Of a DNA stretch of 64,000 nucleotides, positions 1 through 13,450 are shown in pieces. The translations under genes were made by a program, and so were the position numbers. Within the stretch, counting starts at the first letter, position 1. Every line of letters begins with the position of its first letter. A model generated the notes under the pieces. It was not told the origin of the DNA and ran no database searches. It saw only the letters and a list, made by a program, of their open reading frames with translations. The stretch comes from Grifola frondosa (Eukaryota > Basidiomycota > Agaricomycetes > Polyporales > Grifolaceae), in contig LUGG01000001.1 in the NCBI GenBank assembly GCA_001683735.1, forward strand, positions 1,178,001 to 1,242,000, given 5' to 3'.

Positions 1-1388
1 TCATTGGTCTCAACATAGGCATCAGAAAGCGGTAGGTTGAGGCACTCAATAACGGGTTTGATATTGAACTGAGGCTGGTGAGCAAGAGCGTCTGGGAGAA
101 TGTACCCGGTCGCCAAGTCGACGGTCTGTTGGAAAAGATCGTGTTCCAGGACAATGAAACCAGTGTCAATGGTGGTGGCGTTGCCGATGATGTTCTCCAG
201 TTGTTCAACACCTGGGGGGCAGTAGTAAGACCACCAGCAATATTGAAGTCTATAGTCCAAGGTCAGTTGCATGACTTGATGATGTCAAGATGCGGACTAA
301 CCTCCCGTGTCAAAAGTAGCTGTCGCACTGATACGAGTCCAGATCACAGTTTTGAAGACCGAGAGCAGCCGCGACAGCTCGAACACGATCATCAACATCG
401 CCATAGGGGGGCCTCCAGTACTTCGGCGTAACACCAGTCACATCTTTGATGATTTTTCTGGACCATCCCAACTCGGCAATGAGTTGGTCGGTAGTAAGGG
501 TAGTCATCTCAGGGTGACTCCAGGTATGAACGGCGATCTGGTGCTGGGCCATGTACTCATCCTGCAGCAATGCAGGATACGAGATGGCGCGAGAGCCGAC
601 GACGAAGAAGGTAGTCTTGAGGTTGACCTGATCGAGATACTGCAACAAGTTGGGGTATAAAAGGCCGGACCGTCGTCATAGGTGAGACCCCAAGTCAACT
701 TGTCAGGACAAGTGGTAACATCCTCAGCACGCGAGCAACCGCCGCAGGTCACCAGCAGCGACTAGTGTCTGCAACAGCAGCCGGGTTCGCCGGGCAACCA
801 CCCGCAACAGTGGCCGTGATGTTAGGGATAGTTACGCCCGAGTTTGCCACCTCTTGGATCCACGCCTGAACTTGAGGAGAATCTGTCGGCGGCGTCTTGT
901 CAAGCGTCGGATAGTTCGCGGGGAGAAGGCTCGCGGCTAGCATGACACAAAAAATCAGCGCTGATCAAACGTTAAAATCTTGATTGAAAAAACATACCGT
1001 TGGGCAATGGAGGCGCATTTGTCAGGAACGTTGGCTGAGAGCCTGCAGCCCAAGTGGTAGAAATCGGAATGGTAGGCTGGGACGAAGCACCGGAGACGAT
1101 ATCAGAGAGGGGAATCGCGGTGGGGTTCTCGGATGCCAAGGTGAAGGTGAGCGTGATGCTCGTGCTAGCGCTCGTACTAGAAGCAGGAGTCGTTGTGGTG
1201 CCCGAGGCAGCGGTGGTAGCCGAGGCAGCAGTGGTAGTAGCGACAGTGGAGGTACCTGACGAGGTAGATGCGGCGGATGCGCCAGAGGAGGTTGTGGCAG
1301 AAGATGCTTGACGTGCAGCATGGTGGTGGACACCGTGTGCAGAGACAAGAGCCGGAATGGCTATGGCAGAGATAATGGCGAGTTTCAT
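1..1388 (-). CDS. Chitin deacetylase (polysaccharide deacetylase, CE4), 3' end outside the window
   Basis: Secreted enzyme that removes acetyl groups from cell-wall chitin to give chitosan. The ATG at 1386-1388 starts a signal peptide (MKLAIISAIAIPALVSAHG), followed by a long Ser/Thr/Ala-rich stretch typical of glycosylated wall proteins. One intron (about 942-1000) leads into the catalytic region, which shows the CE4 motifs in order: TYDDGP (metal-binding and catalytic Asp), HTWSHP (metal His pair) and RPPYGD. The conserved GGC/CP segment lies just before them. A downstream exon (about 1-290) reads IVLEHDLF, also typical of the family; the gene runs off the left edge, so the C-terminus and any GPI signal are not visible. 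Oddity: the reading frame breaks twice in conserved protein, near 748-753 (expected Cys-Trp-Trp-Thr-Cys reads into a stop) and near 648-652 (after Tyr-Thr-Pro). Each fits loss of one base. Assembly error or pseudogene cannot be separated here. Confidence 0.85.
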
Positions 1389-1887
1389 GGGAGGACGTTG
1401 GACGTAAAGACCGAAAGATTGAGGTGTAGCGGTACACTATGAACGCCGTCGAGGAGGTCGGTGTCTCGAGACGAGGGGCGTTATAAATGGACCGTAGGAG
1501 AAGAAGATGGTTCGAAAGAAAGCCAGGCGAGAACAAACCATTTCTCGGAGATCATTCGCCTTCAGAAGCCAAACAGGAGAAAACAACCAGCTGCCGGCGT
1601 CGGCACGCTTCATAGAGTTCGCTTCAGGTCGTGCCGTTCGGTGCCGGTGAAGAACACCTCCGTCTGTCAGAAATAGCATCCAATCCACACTCTACTATAT
1701 TTAGCAATCCGAGTTGCAGCCTGCCAACAGAGTGCTCTCGCCAACGCGCTCTACAACCGCAAACGGCCACGCACTTCCAACGCCGTGTGGAGAATATGGG
1801 GGCATAAAAAACAACCATCCGCAATGACGACCTATGGAGCCCTAATAACACGCCTTAGGAGCCCGACACCCAACTTATTTCAGGGTT

Positions 1888-2929
1888 TCACGCCTTTTTC
1901 TGCTTCTTCGGGCGAGGCTTCTCCAGGTCAATCTCATCCTCGTTTTCGTCGTCCTCGCTGTCCTCATCCTCATCCGAGTCAATGTCGTCCCCGCCTGCTT
2001 TGCCGAGGAAGAAGTCGATGGCATCCGGGAAGATCTCATTGGCAATCAGCACGCCAAGCTGCGACACGAATGGTTATCAGACGCCCAAAAATCTCCCAAA
2101 ATGACACTCACATCGTACGCATCTTCAGCGACCTCGAAGAAATTGAAGAAGCTCCCGCCTTCAGAAGGGAGATCTTGCTCGTCCTCGTCCTTCACGTAAG
2201 GGTGCAGCTTGGTGAGTTTTTTGGAATCGTCTTTCCAGTCAATTTTCATGGACTAAAAGCATATGATCAATGAATAATTTCGCTTGCTTTACCGATTCTC
2301 TCACCTGAGGCTCCACGTCCCGCTCCCATGAGAAATCAAGCATCGACTCCGTGTACCGTCTTGATCGGCCTTGTCTTCTGATGCGGCGGGCGGCGGCACG
2401 TATTTGTACTCCTTTTTCAGCACGGTGTTCGAAAAGTACGGGTTCTCTTTGAAGTGCTAGACGCGGCATGTCAATTCCCTCTCTCTTGACCCTATCATAA
2501 ATTTGGTACTCACGAACTCCAGGGTGAAACATCTCGACTCGACGGGGTCTCGCGTCAGCCACAAGTCCTCCAAGTAGCTCAGCGCGACCTGGTCTGAGTT
2601 GTGCTGGGCGTGGAGCGCAAACATCGAATGGTTCATGAGAGCGACCGGCCAGAACTTGGAGATGGCCTTCAAGATATTGCGCCGTTTTTCGTACACCGGC
2701 AACAGCTTCTGTTGCGCATGGCGCTCTACGGATCACAGTACGTCAGTACGGCTGCTTTTCATGCTCGGGAATATGCTCGGGGCGTACCGAGCACGAGATC
2801 AACGCGCGCGAGGTCCTTTTGGAGGCCCTGCAGTTTCTGGGCTTCCTCGTCGAGGATCTCGACGTCCCCAAGGGGATTCTTCTCAACATCGGTGCCAGGG
2901 GATGCACGTTTTACACCTTTTCCAGTCAT
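1888..2929 (-). CDS. SET/NAP-family histone chaperone (TAF-I / Vps75 type)
   Basis: Nucleosome assembly protein family; binds histones, mainly in the nucleus, during chromatin assembly. The start ATG (2927-2929) gives MTGKGVKRASPGTDVEK, followed by a helical stretch with EEAQKLQGLQKDLARVD, the dimerisation helix of the family. Later exons contain VYEKRRNILKAISKFW, FALHAQHNSDQVALSYLEDLWL and the characteristic SFFNFFEVAEDAYD, followed by IANEIFPDAIDFFLG. The C-terminus is a long Asp/Glu tail ending in the basic PRPKKQKKA, a probable nuclear localisation signal, with the stop at 1888. At least four short introns separate the exons, the first about 2732-2787. Length (roughly 260-270 residues) and the FFNFF signature fit SET/TAF-I better than Nap1 itself. 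The next gene upstream is the 3' end of Sac1 on the same strand, with 332 bp between them. Confidence 0.88.
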
Positions 2930-3261
2930 CGTATGGTAACAACAAGGAAGAGGAAAATTAGACTAGCTGGCTGTGGGCAACTCCCGAAGTTGAAAGTTGA
3001 CAGGGACCTTGTGGCGGAGTTGGCACGCTACAAATCAGACTCCGCTTTAGCGATAGCGCTCGTGCACGTGCATCGCGCGTCTCGCGTCGCGAGTGTGATT
3101 AGGGGTTGAATCATGAATGTTGGACGTTGGACGTCTAAGTTTCAGAGGATAGTTGGAAACATATATGTATTATCGTATGAACAGTATAAACCCATAAAAG
3201 GCCCAGGTGGGATAAACGATATCAAATCAGGCTCTCCCATCAAGCCCGCACACCGAAAGCA

Positions 3262-5988
3262 TTAATCTACCCTCTCTTTCGTGCCCATCTCAATCTCCTC
3301 CAATTTGCTCTTGCCAGGTCTATGACTCTCAGAAAACTGCTTGGCTTTCGCGCCCGCTTGCACCTTGAGCTCCGCAACGTTCAGCGCGGGAATGCCGAGG
3401 CCCTTGCCCCTATGCCCCGACCGGTATCCTGGGCCTTCGTAGTAGATGATCTCCGTTAGCGGACGCAATCGCGGCCAATTGACATATTCTACGCCGTGCA
3501 GGAAGATGAAAAGAAGAGACAGCGCCAGCAGAGTGAACCAGAACAGGAAGTAGTAGAACAGCGAGTAGTCTGGGTCGCGGAGTCAGCAGATGGCGGACAA
3601 AGGTCGGGAGACGGAAACTCACCGGAGGTACGCGGGAGCGTGAGCCCCGCACAGATCATAAAGAGTGAGAAGGACAGCACGTATGGGACCTATAACAGTT
3701 CAGAAACGACTAGTCTGGGGAGAAGAGCTGGCTTACTGCGCGTATGACCAGAGGCCTCCGATCTGCTACAAGGGACAATGGCATCCATCCTCGCCTGGGA
3801 ACCCACGCTCCAGTCATCAAGTCAAAGGCATCCTGTGCTGCATGAGTGATGCTGAATGTCATCGCATGCGTGATACACGAACCTGTCGCGCCCCGTCGAA
3901 GAAATTATTCTTCAGGTAGCGCACGACGGAGTTGCAGCCATCTTGCAGCAAACCCATACGCGTTCGCTTTCCTGTCCGAGTGAAGTCGGTTTTGAGCGCT
4001 CCAGTGCCACTGTATGCTATTGAAATCGCGTTCGCATGATCGGCCCACACTATATTGATGAAATGTTTAGCAAACAAGCATGCAGATGCCGGCCGAAGGA
4101 TACCATACTTTCTCGGAAGTCTCCTATGACCTCTTCATGATTGTCTATGGAATCACCCTCTTGGAGGATACCTAGCGCTCTCAGTTGGCGATTAAGCGTC
4201 CACTTCGCGAACGCGGCTTGCGCCACGTTGGTGCGGTCAAGATTGTCCATGCAGTTCGTGCGGACAATGCCTGTCTGCAACTTCACTGGTTCCATCTTCG
4301 TGGAATCAACATGGAAGTACCTGCCGGCACCACTTAGACACGTTGCGATGCTACCAGATGAACGGAGACCCACCCTTGTCTGATCAAGTCATCTTCGAGC
4401 TTCGAGATGAGCACGCTGATACGGTCCCACCGCATATGCTTGCATTCGGTGTGGAAGTCGAAGTATTCATACTTGACCTTCGGCACATTCGCCTGGAAGA
4501 AAGATGAGGCAAGCGGCAGGACAGCCTTGAGAGACAAAAATACCTCGGTTATATAGCGCTCGAAGGCCTCCTTCACCGGCTTCTCGTGTCCTTTATGGTT
4601 AACTAAATTTACTAAACTCTGTTCGCCGTAAAGTTTGTTGTTGTGGAGAAGATGTTGACGAGTGACTTCGACCTTTCGATTCCTCCCATCAGTCAGGACG
4701 AACAAATATGAATGACAAGGCCGTACTGCATGCTGCAGGTCCATGATCTGCATGTCCGGCTTGTATCGCAATGTATTGACCTCGGCCCAAAATAGCGGAA
4801 CGCTGCCTCTAATTTGGACGAAGCTCAGCTGAACACCAGAATCGTCCCCGCCCACCAGGAGAATCTGCTCTGTTTCATTGAAATTAGCGACATGCCCTTC
4901 GTCGTCGATGCCACGCCGGAAATAGCGAGTGCCCGCTCTGTAGCGGGACCGTCGGCTGATGAGGCAGATTTGTAGGTCCTGCCCATTAAGACGTTCAGGA
5001 CGGATGTCAAACGCTAAGACCCAGGAACGTGAGTCGACAGAAAGGGAATATGATCAGGAAAGTGTACATACACCCGTACATTATGGGAAGAATGTATGAG
5101 CTAAGCTTCATTGGCATGGACGTCAGAGACTATACTGCGGACAGAACACAACAAAAGGGTCGTACATTTTGGTCCGGATTCCCGTACGTGAGGTCTATGA
5201 ATCTCGAGTGCAAGAATCTACATTGCGCTAGTCAGCATGTATCGCAGCTCAGCCTTCGCAGGTGCTCACTTGTTCCAAAAGAATCGATCGTCTGCCTGGA
5301 AGCAACGTCACCTATGCACATTATACAAGACTCTACATACTCACAGATTCCCAAAGCGCCTTATCGCCGTCTTCCTGCAGCGTTACCCACTGCGCTTGCA
5401 ACCTCCGCGTCACGTCCCATGTATAACTGAAGAAGAACTGCCCCCCAAGCAGATGAGACCGAACTAGAGCCAGGAGATGTGCTTCGACCGTATTGGGAGG
5501 GGTCTGCACGGAGATGTCGGGATTCAGCGGCAGGATGTCGTACTCCGTAGCACGATATATATTCTGCCTCATGAGGTGGCCTCGGAGCTCACGGCCGGTC
5601 ACAACAATGATATATTCAGCTGCGCAGGGAAGGTATTCAGACACCTAGAGATCGCCCGAAAGGATATATACTGACACATAGCCAGAGATATCATTCCGAA
5701 TATGCCGTATATTGTCTTGCCAGAGCGTTCGGCCGTAACTGGGATGGGCGTGTTCGGTGCTAGGTAGCAGACGTCAGCGTCAATATACTATGCGGAATGA
5801 TGGACTTACCATTGAGGACAACGTCTCCAGAGTTGCGGTATATTGTTAGGGACCGCGCCCCGACGGGTTCTGCAGGAATGAACGTGTAGGACTCCTTGCC
5901 GTCTATGTACCTGCAGAGATCATTAGCGCAAGCCCGGCAGTTAAGCACGCCAACCTCACAGACTCAGTCGCTGATGCAGGGTCTTCAT
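3262..5988 (-). CDS. SAC1: Sac1-type phosphoinositide phosphatase
   Basis: ER/Golgi membrane phosphatase that dephosphorylates PI4P and other phosphoinositides. The N-terminus spliced from ATG 5986-5988 reads [20 protein letters not shown]. Sac-domain blocks follow: [39 protein letters not shown] and [13 protein letters not shown]. The catalytic loop [12 protein letters not shown] (about 4240-4290) holds the CX5R(T/S) motif. Downstream is [22 protein letters not shown] and the conserved [13 protein letters not shown]. Near the C-terminus are two hydrophobic segments (about 3490-3700), the membrane anchor that distinguishes Sac1 from Fig4 and the synaptojanins, followed by a charged cytosolic tail ending at 3262. 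About nine introns; the frame is intact once they are removed. It is divergent from the U2A' gene with only 140 bp between the two starts. Confidence 0.93.
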
Positions 5989-6128
5989 GATGGTTGAGAG
6001 GAGAGCAGAGGTGAGGCTGCGGTTGCGGGACTGGAGGAGAGCAGGGAAAGGCGCGTCACGATTTCGCGTCAATTGACGCGAGGCTCAGGCACGCTGCTTG
6101 CAAGTCCAACGACCCTCTCTGTACCGCC
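5989..6128. promoter_or_regulatory. Shared divergent promoter of Sac1 and U2A'
   Basis: Only 140 bp separate the two outward-facing ATGs, so both basal promoters and 5' leaders must lie here or overlap. The stretch contains AATTGACGCG at about 6069-6078. No TATA box is obvious. Confidence 0.5.
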
Positions 6129-7053
6129 ATGAAGCTCACGCCAGAGCTCATTCAGTCCGTTCCTTCCACCCTCAATCCTGCAAAGGAACGCCAACTCGAC
6201 CTACGAGGTGCGTATCCCCCCAATCACTCTCAATACGCTTACAGAACGGCTCACAGGCTACACCATCCCTGCCATCGAAAATCTCGGTATCACCAAGGTA
6301 TGCACACCACTTCAAAGTCTGATCTTCGAACTAACATGTGCTTGCCGCGCAGGACCAGCATGATTGTATAGATTTCACAGATAACTCCATCGTCGTGCTC
6401 GGAAACATCCCCCTGCTCCGCCGCCTCCGCACGCTCCTTCTCGCGAACAACCGAATAGCCTCCATCTCGCCCTCCCTGCACCTCTCCATGCCCAACCTGA
6501 CCACGCTTGTCCTCACGAACAACAACATCGCCGAGCTTGGCGACCTAGAGCCGCTCAAGGACGTGAGGAGTCTCAAGTATCTGTCCCTACTGGGAAACCC
6601 CGTGCAGGAAAAGAAATGGTATCGCGAGTGGCTTGCCTGGCGGATACCAGGGCTGAGAGTTTTGGATTTTCAGAGAATTCGTGACAAGGTGCGCCCTCAC
6701 GCTGCGCTGTACCATTCCCGCCACTTATGGCCCCGTCCTCCATCGTTGTCTCTATGGATGTGCAGGAGCGCCAATCTGCAAAGACACTGTTCCTTACTGC
6801 TGACAACCTCCCAACAAAACTCGCGACCACACTGTCTACGACGGTCTCTATACATTCGTCAAAACCGCCTGTCACGACCGACGAGCCACGGCCAGTAGTG
6901 GCGCCCGGCAAGGCAGGAAGACTCATGTCAAAGGAAGAGGCAGACAAGGTCAGAGAGGCTATCGCGCGTGCGACGTCAGTGGAGGAGATCCGTAGACTAG
7001 AACGAAGTTTGAAGGAGGGCTTTTTGCCAACCATGGAGGCTGTGGGAGCGTGA
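6129..7053 (+). CDS. LEA1: U2 small nuclear ribonucleoprotein A' (leucine-rich repeat)
   Basis: Component of the U2 snRNP; with the B'' protein it binds stem-loop IV of U2 snRNA in the spliceosome. The protein starts MKLTPELIQSVPSTLNPAKE and runs into RQLDLRGYTIPAIENLG, the first leucine-rich repeat of this family. Further repeats follow: CIDFTDNSIVVLGNIP, LRTLLLANNRIASISPSL, LTTLVLTNNNIAELGDL and LKYLSLLGNPVQ. The capping motif is WLAWRIPGLRVLDFQRI. The C-terminal region has SKEEADKVREAIARATSVEE, which matches the family tail. Three introns: about 6208-6252, 6297-6352 and 6689-6763, all GT..AG. About 240 residues, near the usual length. Converges with the TMEM205-like gene, 165 bp apart. Confidence 0.93.
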
Positions 7054-7218
7054 CCCTGTACTAAAATGTATCATTGTCGTAGTACTTAGTTCTATATCTG
7101 CTTCTTGTCGATCATCTCAGGACTGGACAGTTGTATCAAACTGTTAGCATTGTTGTGGAGCAGTGAGATGAATCGCATAGGAAGTAAGGAGATACATGAT
7201 GGTCATTAGATATTATCA

Positions 7219-8072
7219 TCAGAATTTCAAGTTGAGGTTGTCTATCCCAGTACCAGCGTTGCCAATCCACAGTCCATGAAACAATAATGCAATGAACGCG
7301 GATAGATTCGCCAGGGAGCTGATCCCATGCAACTGACTGAAGCGGCTGTTCAATGCCTTCATCTTGTCCGAGACCTGCAGAACATTAGCTGGGTGCTCTT
7401 CAGAACAGGAAATAGGAAACCACTGACCCCTGCCTCATTGTAGGCCTTACCCTCTTCTTTCTCAAGCTTGTGACGCTGGAACATTGTCCTGAAATTGACA
7501 TCAACCATAGCACAAGAAAGACATGCGACGGCTGCGCACTTGCTCGTGAGCGGCCCAATAACTACATGGTTCGTCACCTGGGATAGAACCACGGTAGCGA
7601 GCGCATATGCCTGAGCAACGTCGGCGACGAGGGGGTTCCACTTGTATGCGAGCACGGCGGGGTGACTGTACGTCCAGAGAGTGAGCAGGCCTGAGGAGAT
7701 CCCTATGCTGATGATAAAGTAGATCGGGAATGTGCGATGCTGCAGTGTTCCAAATTGCTGTCTCGCTGTTCAAGAGAAGTCACGACATTATTCGGCGCTT
7801 CACCTGTGAGGAACACGTACGCAGCGCCCTGAAGGCAATGACCCCTGTTGGAATGATGAGCGGTGAGGATGGCAAGTACAAGATAAACTCACCTCCAATA
7901 AAGGTGACCCATAGAGCTGTTAAGATTAGTTGTTCAGCCTCGTACTCTGACATGAACACGAATAACAGTACTCACTCATCCCGAACAACCATGCATACCC
8001 AAGGAGGTACAGGCTCTTAATATTCACAAGCCCGAGGAGGGACGAGAGTGTGAGCACCTCAACGTTCGCCAT
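7219..8072 (-). CDS. TMEM205-like (DUF4149) multi-pass membrane protein
   Basis: Small membrane protein of the TMEM205/DUF4149 family, whose biochemical role is not settled. The start (8070-8072) reads MANVEVLTLSSLLGLVNIKSL. The exons carry several hydrophobic helices: one near LLGYAWLFGM, one in FPIYFIISIGISSGLLTLW, one in ADVAQAYALATVVLSQV and a C-terminal one in ISSLANLSAFIALLFHGLW. A conserved loop reads TNHVVIGPLTSKVMFQRHKLEKEEGKAYNE without the intron; the HKLEKEEGK core is typical of fungal members. Five or so introns. The protein ends NLNLKF at 7219 and is roughly 180 residues. Family assignment rests on the overall pattern, so it is less certain than for the enzymes nearby. Confidence 0.75.
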
Positions 8073-8413
8073 GACTAACTGCACGCAAAGTGATAAGTAC
8101 AGAGGATCTTAAGTGTTGTCGCTAGAGGGTGTGAGTAAATAAAGGTGGAGGTGGGAAGCAATCGGATACGGGGAGCCTGGATCGAGTGATCGTCTGCTGT
8201 CGCGACGCGCCTGACGCGATCGAAGCTTTGCGCACGTGAATCTGTACATGCCAAATTCCATTCTTAATTCATTGTTCAGACTTGCGCAGCCAGTACAATT
8301 GCTAGAGAATAAAGAGTATGACAGAGAGTACTATGACAGAGTACAATGCAGATATAACAAACGAGCGAGAGAACACGGCAGGTCGACAGGTCGATGCGTA
8401 CGAGCGGGCGAAC
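8073..8413. other. Intergenic: promoter of the TMEM205-like gene, 3' side of CSN6
   Basis: No gene seen. It holds a dyad-rich patch CGCGACGCGCCTGACGCGAT (8202-8221), then AT-rich sequence. It must contain the TMEM205-like promoter and the CSN6 3' untranslated region. Confidence 0.5.
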
Positions 8414-9864
8414 TCAATGATGGCGGTCCCAGTCTGTTGATCTTCCCATGCCCATGCCCATCATGCCTCGTCTCCCAGCTCGGGGACCACCCGGTATGCT
8501 GCGATCTTCCCGAGTAGCTGTCAGCACGATGTGCTTATCCACAAGCTGATGTCCGTATCAAATGCCGATTCCGACCATAAAATCAGCAAAAGAAGTAGAG
8601 CGCAGAGGTGAGCAGACGTACGTCGTTCAGGATATTGGCAGATTTGGTCAGCGTTGCGAGGAATGCCGTTAGTTGGACATCCTCATATTCCTATGGAATT
8701 GAGTGTTAAGCTATGGCAACGAGTATGCGAGAGCATGGTGAGGCCGTACAGTTTCGAACTCTTCCCGGAAGCCCTTGTTCTCGCTTGCTGGAAGAGAGGC
8801 GATCAAAGCCGATAGCGCTCGAAGCGTCGCATGATCTTTCGTTGTTTTGTCCTGCACAACATTGAAACGAGGAGTCCTGCACGACGGCTTTTTGCACTCA
8901 CCTGCAATAACATCTGCAACATATTTCACAAGGAGCATGATACGATCATGGAGCATCTTCACCGCCGCACGCTGCGACTGCAGGTGAGACTCCACTGCAT
9001 GTATAGATCAGCGACGACGCGTCGAAAACAGCCAATAGACGAACAGCTTGCTCCTCCTTCTCCACCCTTTGCTGTCCAATCAACAGCGATACGCTCTGCT
9101 TCTCCTGTCTCAACGTTAAAGGGAGCTTCTATGAACACCGATCGAGATTTTCTGTCTCGGATCTCTATGGTTGGCTCGTATGCCTTGAGCGGCAGCGATT
9201 GCGCGTTCACATCAGAGGAAGTAGCGAAGACGGTAGAGGGTTGAAGGAGCAGCAGGAGTGGCGTCGAGCTGTAAACCGTGAACTTGTGGCACACGAGGTT
9301 CAGAACAAATGAACTTTGGAGGGACACGACACATACCTGTTCATGGAGGGCGATATGGCGCGCAGTTGGCTTTGTTGCTACAGTGTACCACCCGATGAAC
9401 TCGAGCGATGGGAAGACCTGTTTGTCTGATACAGTTTGTCAATGGTACAGAGGTGCGATGGAGGCAAGTGAAACGACGAACATTGCTCTTTTCGCGTGGT
9501 CAGGAAGCCTTGATCAACTGTCAGGCCATCGTTCTCGACAGCAAGCTCAAAGGTGTTTACGATTTCAACCTCGCGCCCATTCTGAGTTCCCAGCAGTGCA
9601 CCAAGTACTGTGCGTGGATAAGCATTATAATTGAGCAGATGATCCTGATCTCCACTGACCAAAAGGCAAATTCGACTTTGTTTGGAGTTTGAGGCGAGTA
9701 AGGTGTTCTGAGATGTTCAGGATCGGGAGGGGGTGGCTGTAGGCGAACTGAGCAGGCGATCACAGGAAAGAGGAAGCCTGGAATACCCACAGGGACAGGG
9801 AAAGACCTGAGGTGGTGGTGGAAGGCAGCACGACAGGGAGCTCATCGGTGTCCATAGAGGTCAT
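8414..9864 (-). CDS. CSN6: COP9 signalosome subunit 6 (MPN-, non-catalytic)
   Basis: Scaffold subunit of the COP9 signalosome, which removes Nedd8 from cullins. From ATG 9862-9864 the spliced protein reads MTSMDTDELPVVLPSTTTSG and then LSLSLHPLPILNISEHLTRL, the start of the MPN domain. Next come VLGALLGTQNGREVEIVNTF, EQYKQVFPSLEFIGWYTV and HIALHEQ. No HxH...D zinc site is present, as expected for CSN6, in contrast to the catalytic CSN5. The segment SLPLKAYEPTIEIRDRKSR followed by ETGEAERIAVDW is diagnostic. The C-terminal helices VESHLQSQRAAVKMLHDRI and the final GMMGMGMGRSTDWDRHH complete the protein, about 330 residues, with stop at 8414. About seven short introns; no frame break after splicing. 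Confidence 0.9.
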
Positions 9865-9964
9865 GACGGTAAAACTCAAAGTAGAATGTACCACAGTCGT
9901 GGATTACGCTGTTAACTGTAGAGGGAGTGGCGAGAATAACAAAATGATCCTCCATTATATGAAT

Positions 9965-10036
9965 TCCCATTAGCCGACTTGAACGACTGACCTCGTCATT
10001 ACTAGTGACGCGCTCTACCAACTGAGCTAAACGGGA
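9965..10036 (-). tRNA. tRNA-Thr (anticodon AGT), no intron
   Basis: On the minus strand the 72 bases fold as a full cloverleaf: acceptor TCCCGTT pairs with AATGGGA, D arm GCTC/GAGC, anticodon stem CGTCA/TGACG around loop CTAGTAA (anticodon AGT), and T arm AGTCG/CGGCT around TTCAAGT. It sits in the divergent gap between CSN6 and MCM5. Confidence 0.93.
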
Positions 10037-10086
10037 GTCGCTGGTTACGCAATTTAATAATACATATACATATATTTATTCGCTAA

Positions 10087-10128
10087 CACGAAAACGCGAA
10101 TCGGCTTGCCCTGAACTTACAGACGCGT
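10087..10128 (+). promoter_or_regulatory. SCB-like and MCB boxes upstream of MCM5
   Basis: CACGAAAA at 10087-10094 matches the Swi4 (SCB) consensus, ACGCGAA follows at 10094-10100, and a perfect MluI cell-cycle box ACGCGT lies at 10123-10128, 63 bp before the MCM5 ATG. In ascomycete yeasts these boxes bind SBF/MBF and give G1/S transcription of replication genes. Use by this fungus is inferred. Confidence 0.55.
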
Positions 10129-10190
10129 CTCATTAAGCTTGGAGCTCGAGCTCAGCATCGAACTTGTATCTACTACTTGCGATATCCGTC

Positions 10191-13103
<2,913 letters not shown>

Positions 13104-13226
13104 CACTATATACTATGTATTGTTTTCGTTCAAGTTGCTGTAGATGTAGTTGTATTATTGTATACTTTGTAAATCAGTTATTTCTTGACAGTATGGCCAT
13201 AGTTTACTTTAAGCGATGCCCGACAT

Positions 13227-13317
13227 GCCCGCCTAGCTCAATCGGATAGAGCGTCAGACTCTTACCACTGATCGAGCGGGTATCTGAAGGCTGCGAGTTC
13301 GACCCTCGCGGTGGGCT
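13227..13317 (+). tRNA. tRNA-Lys (anticodon CTT) with 17-nt intron
   Basis: Acceptor GCCCGCC pairs with GGTGGGC, then discriminator T. Anticodon stem CAGA/TCTG with loop CTCTTAA (anticodon CTT) is interrupted after position 37 by a 17-nt intron at 13265-13281. The T arm GCGAG-TTCGACC-CTCGC is intact. A Pol III terminator run of T follows at 13325. A second copy with a different intron lies at 23076. Confidence 0.94.
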
Positions 13318-13450
13318 AGATGACTTTTTTGTTATTTACATTTAACGCGGTGGCATTTGCGCTCGACAACATGGACAGTGGCACTAATTTACTTGATACA
13401 GGGAGTAAAAATACAGTTGATCCATACAATTCACTTGACCGCTGTTGATC

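Noticed and set aside
972..1388. Several long overlapping frames opposite the first exon of chitin deacetylase
   Set aside because: They mirror the Ser/Thr/Ala-rich repeat coding and arise from its biased codons.
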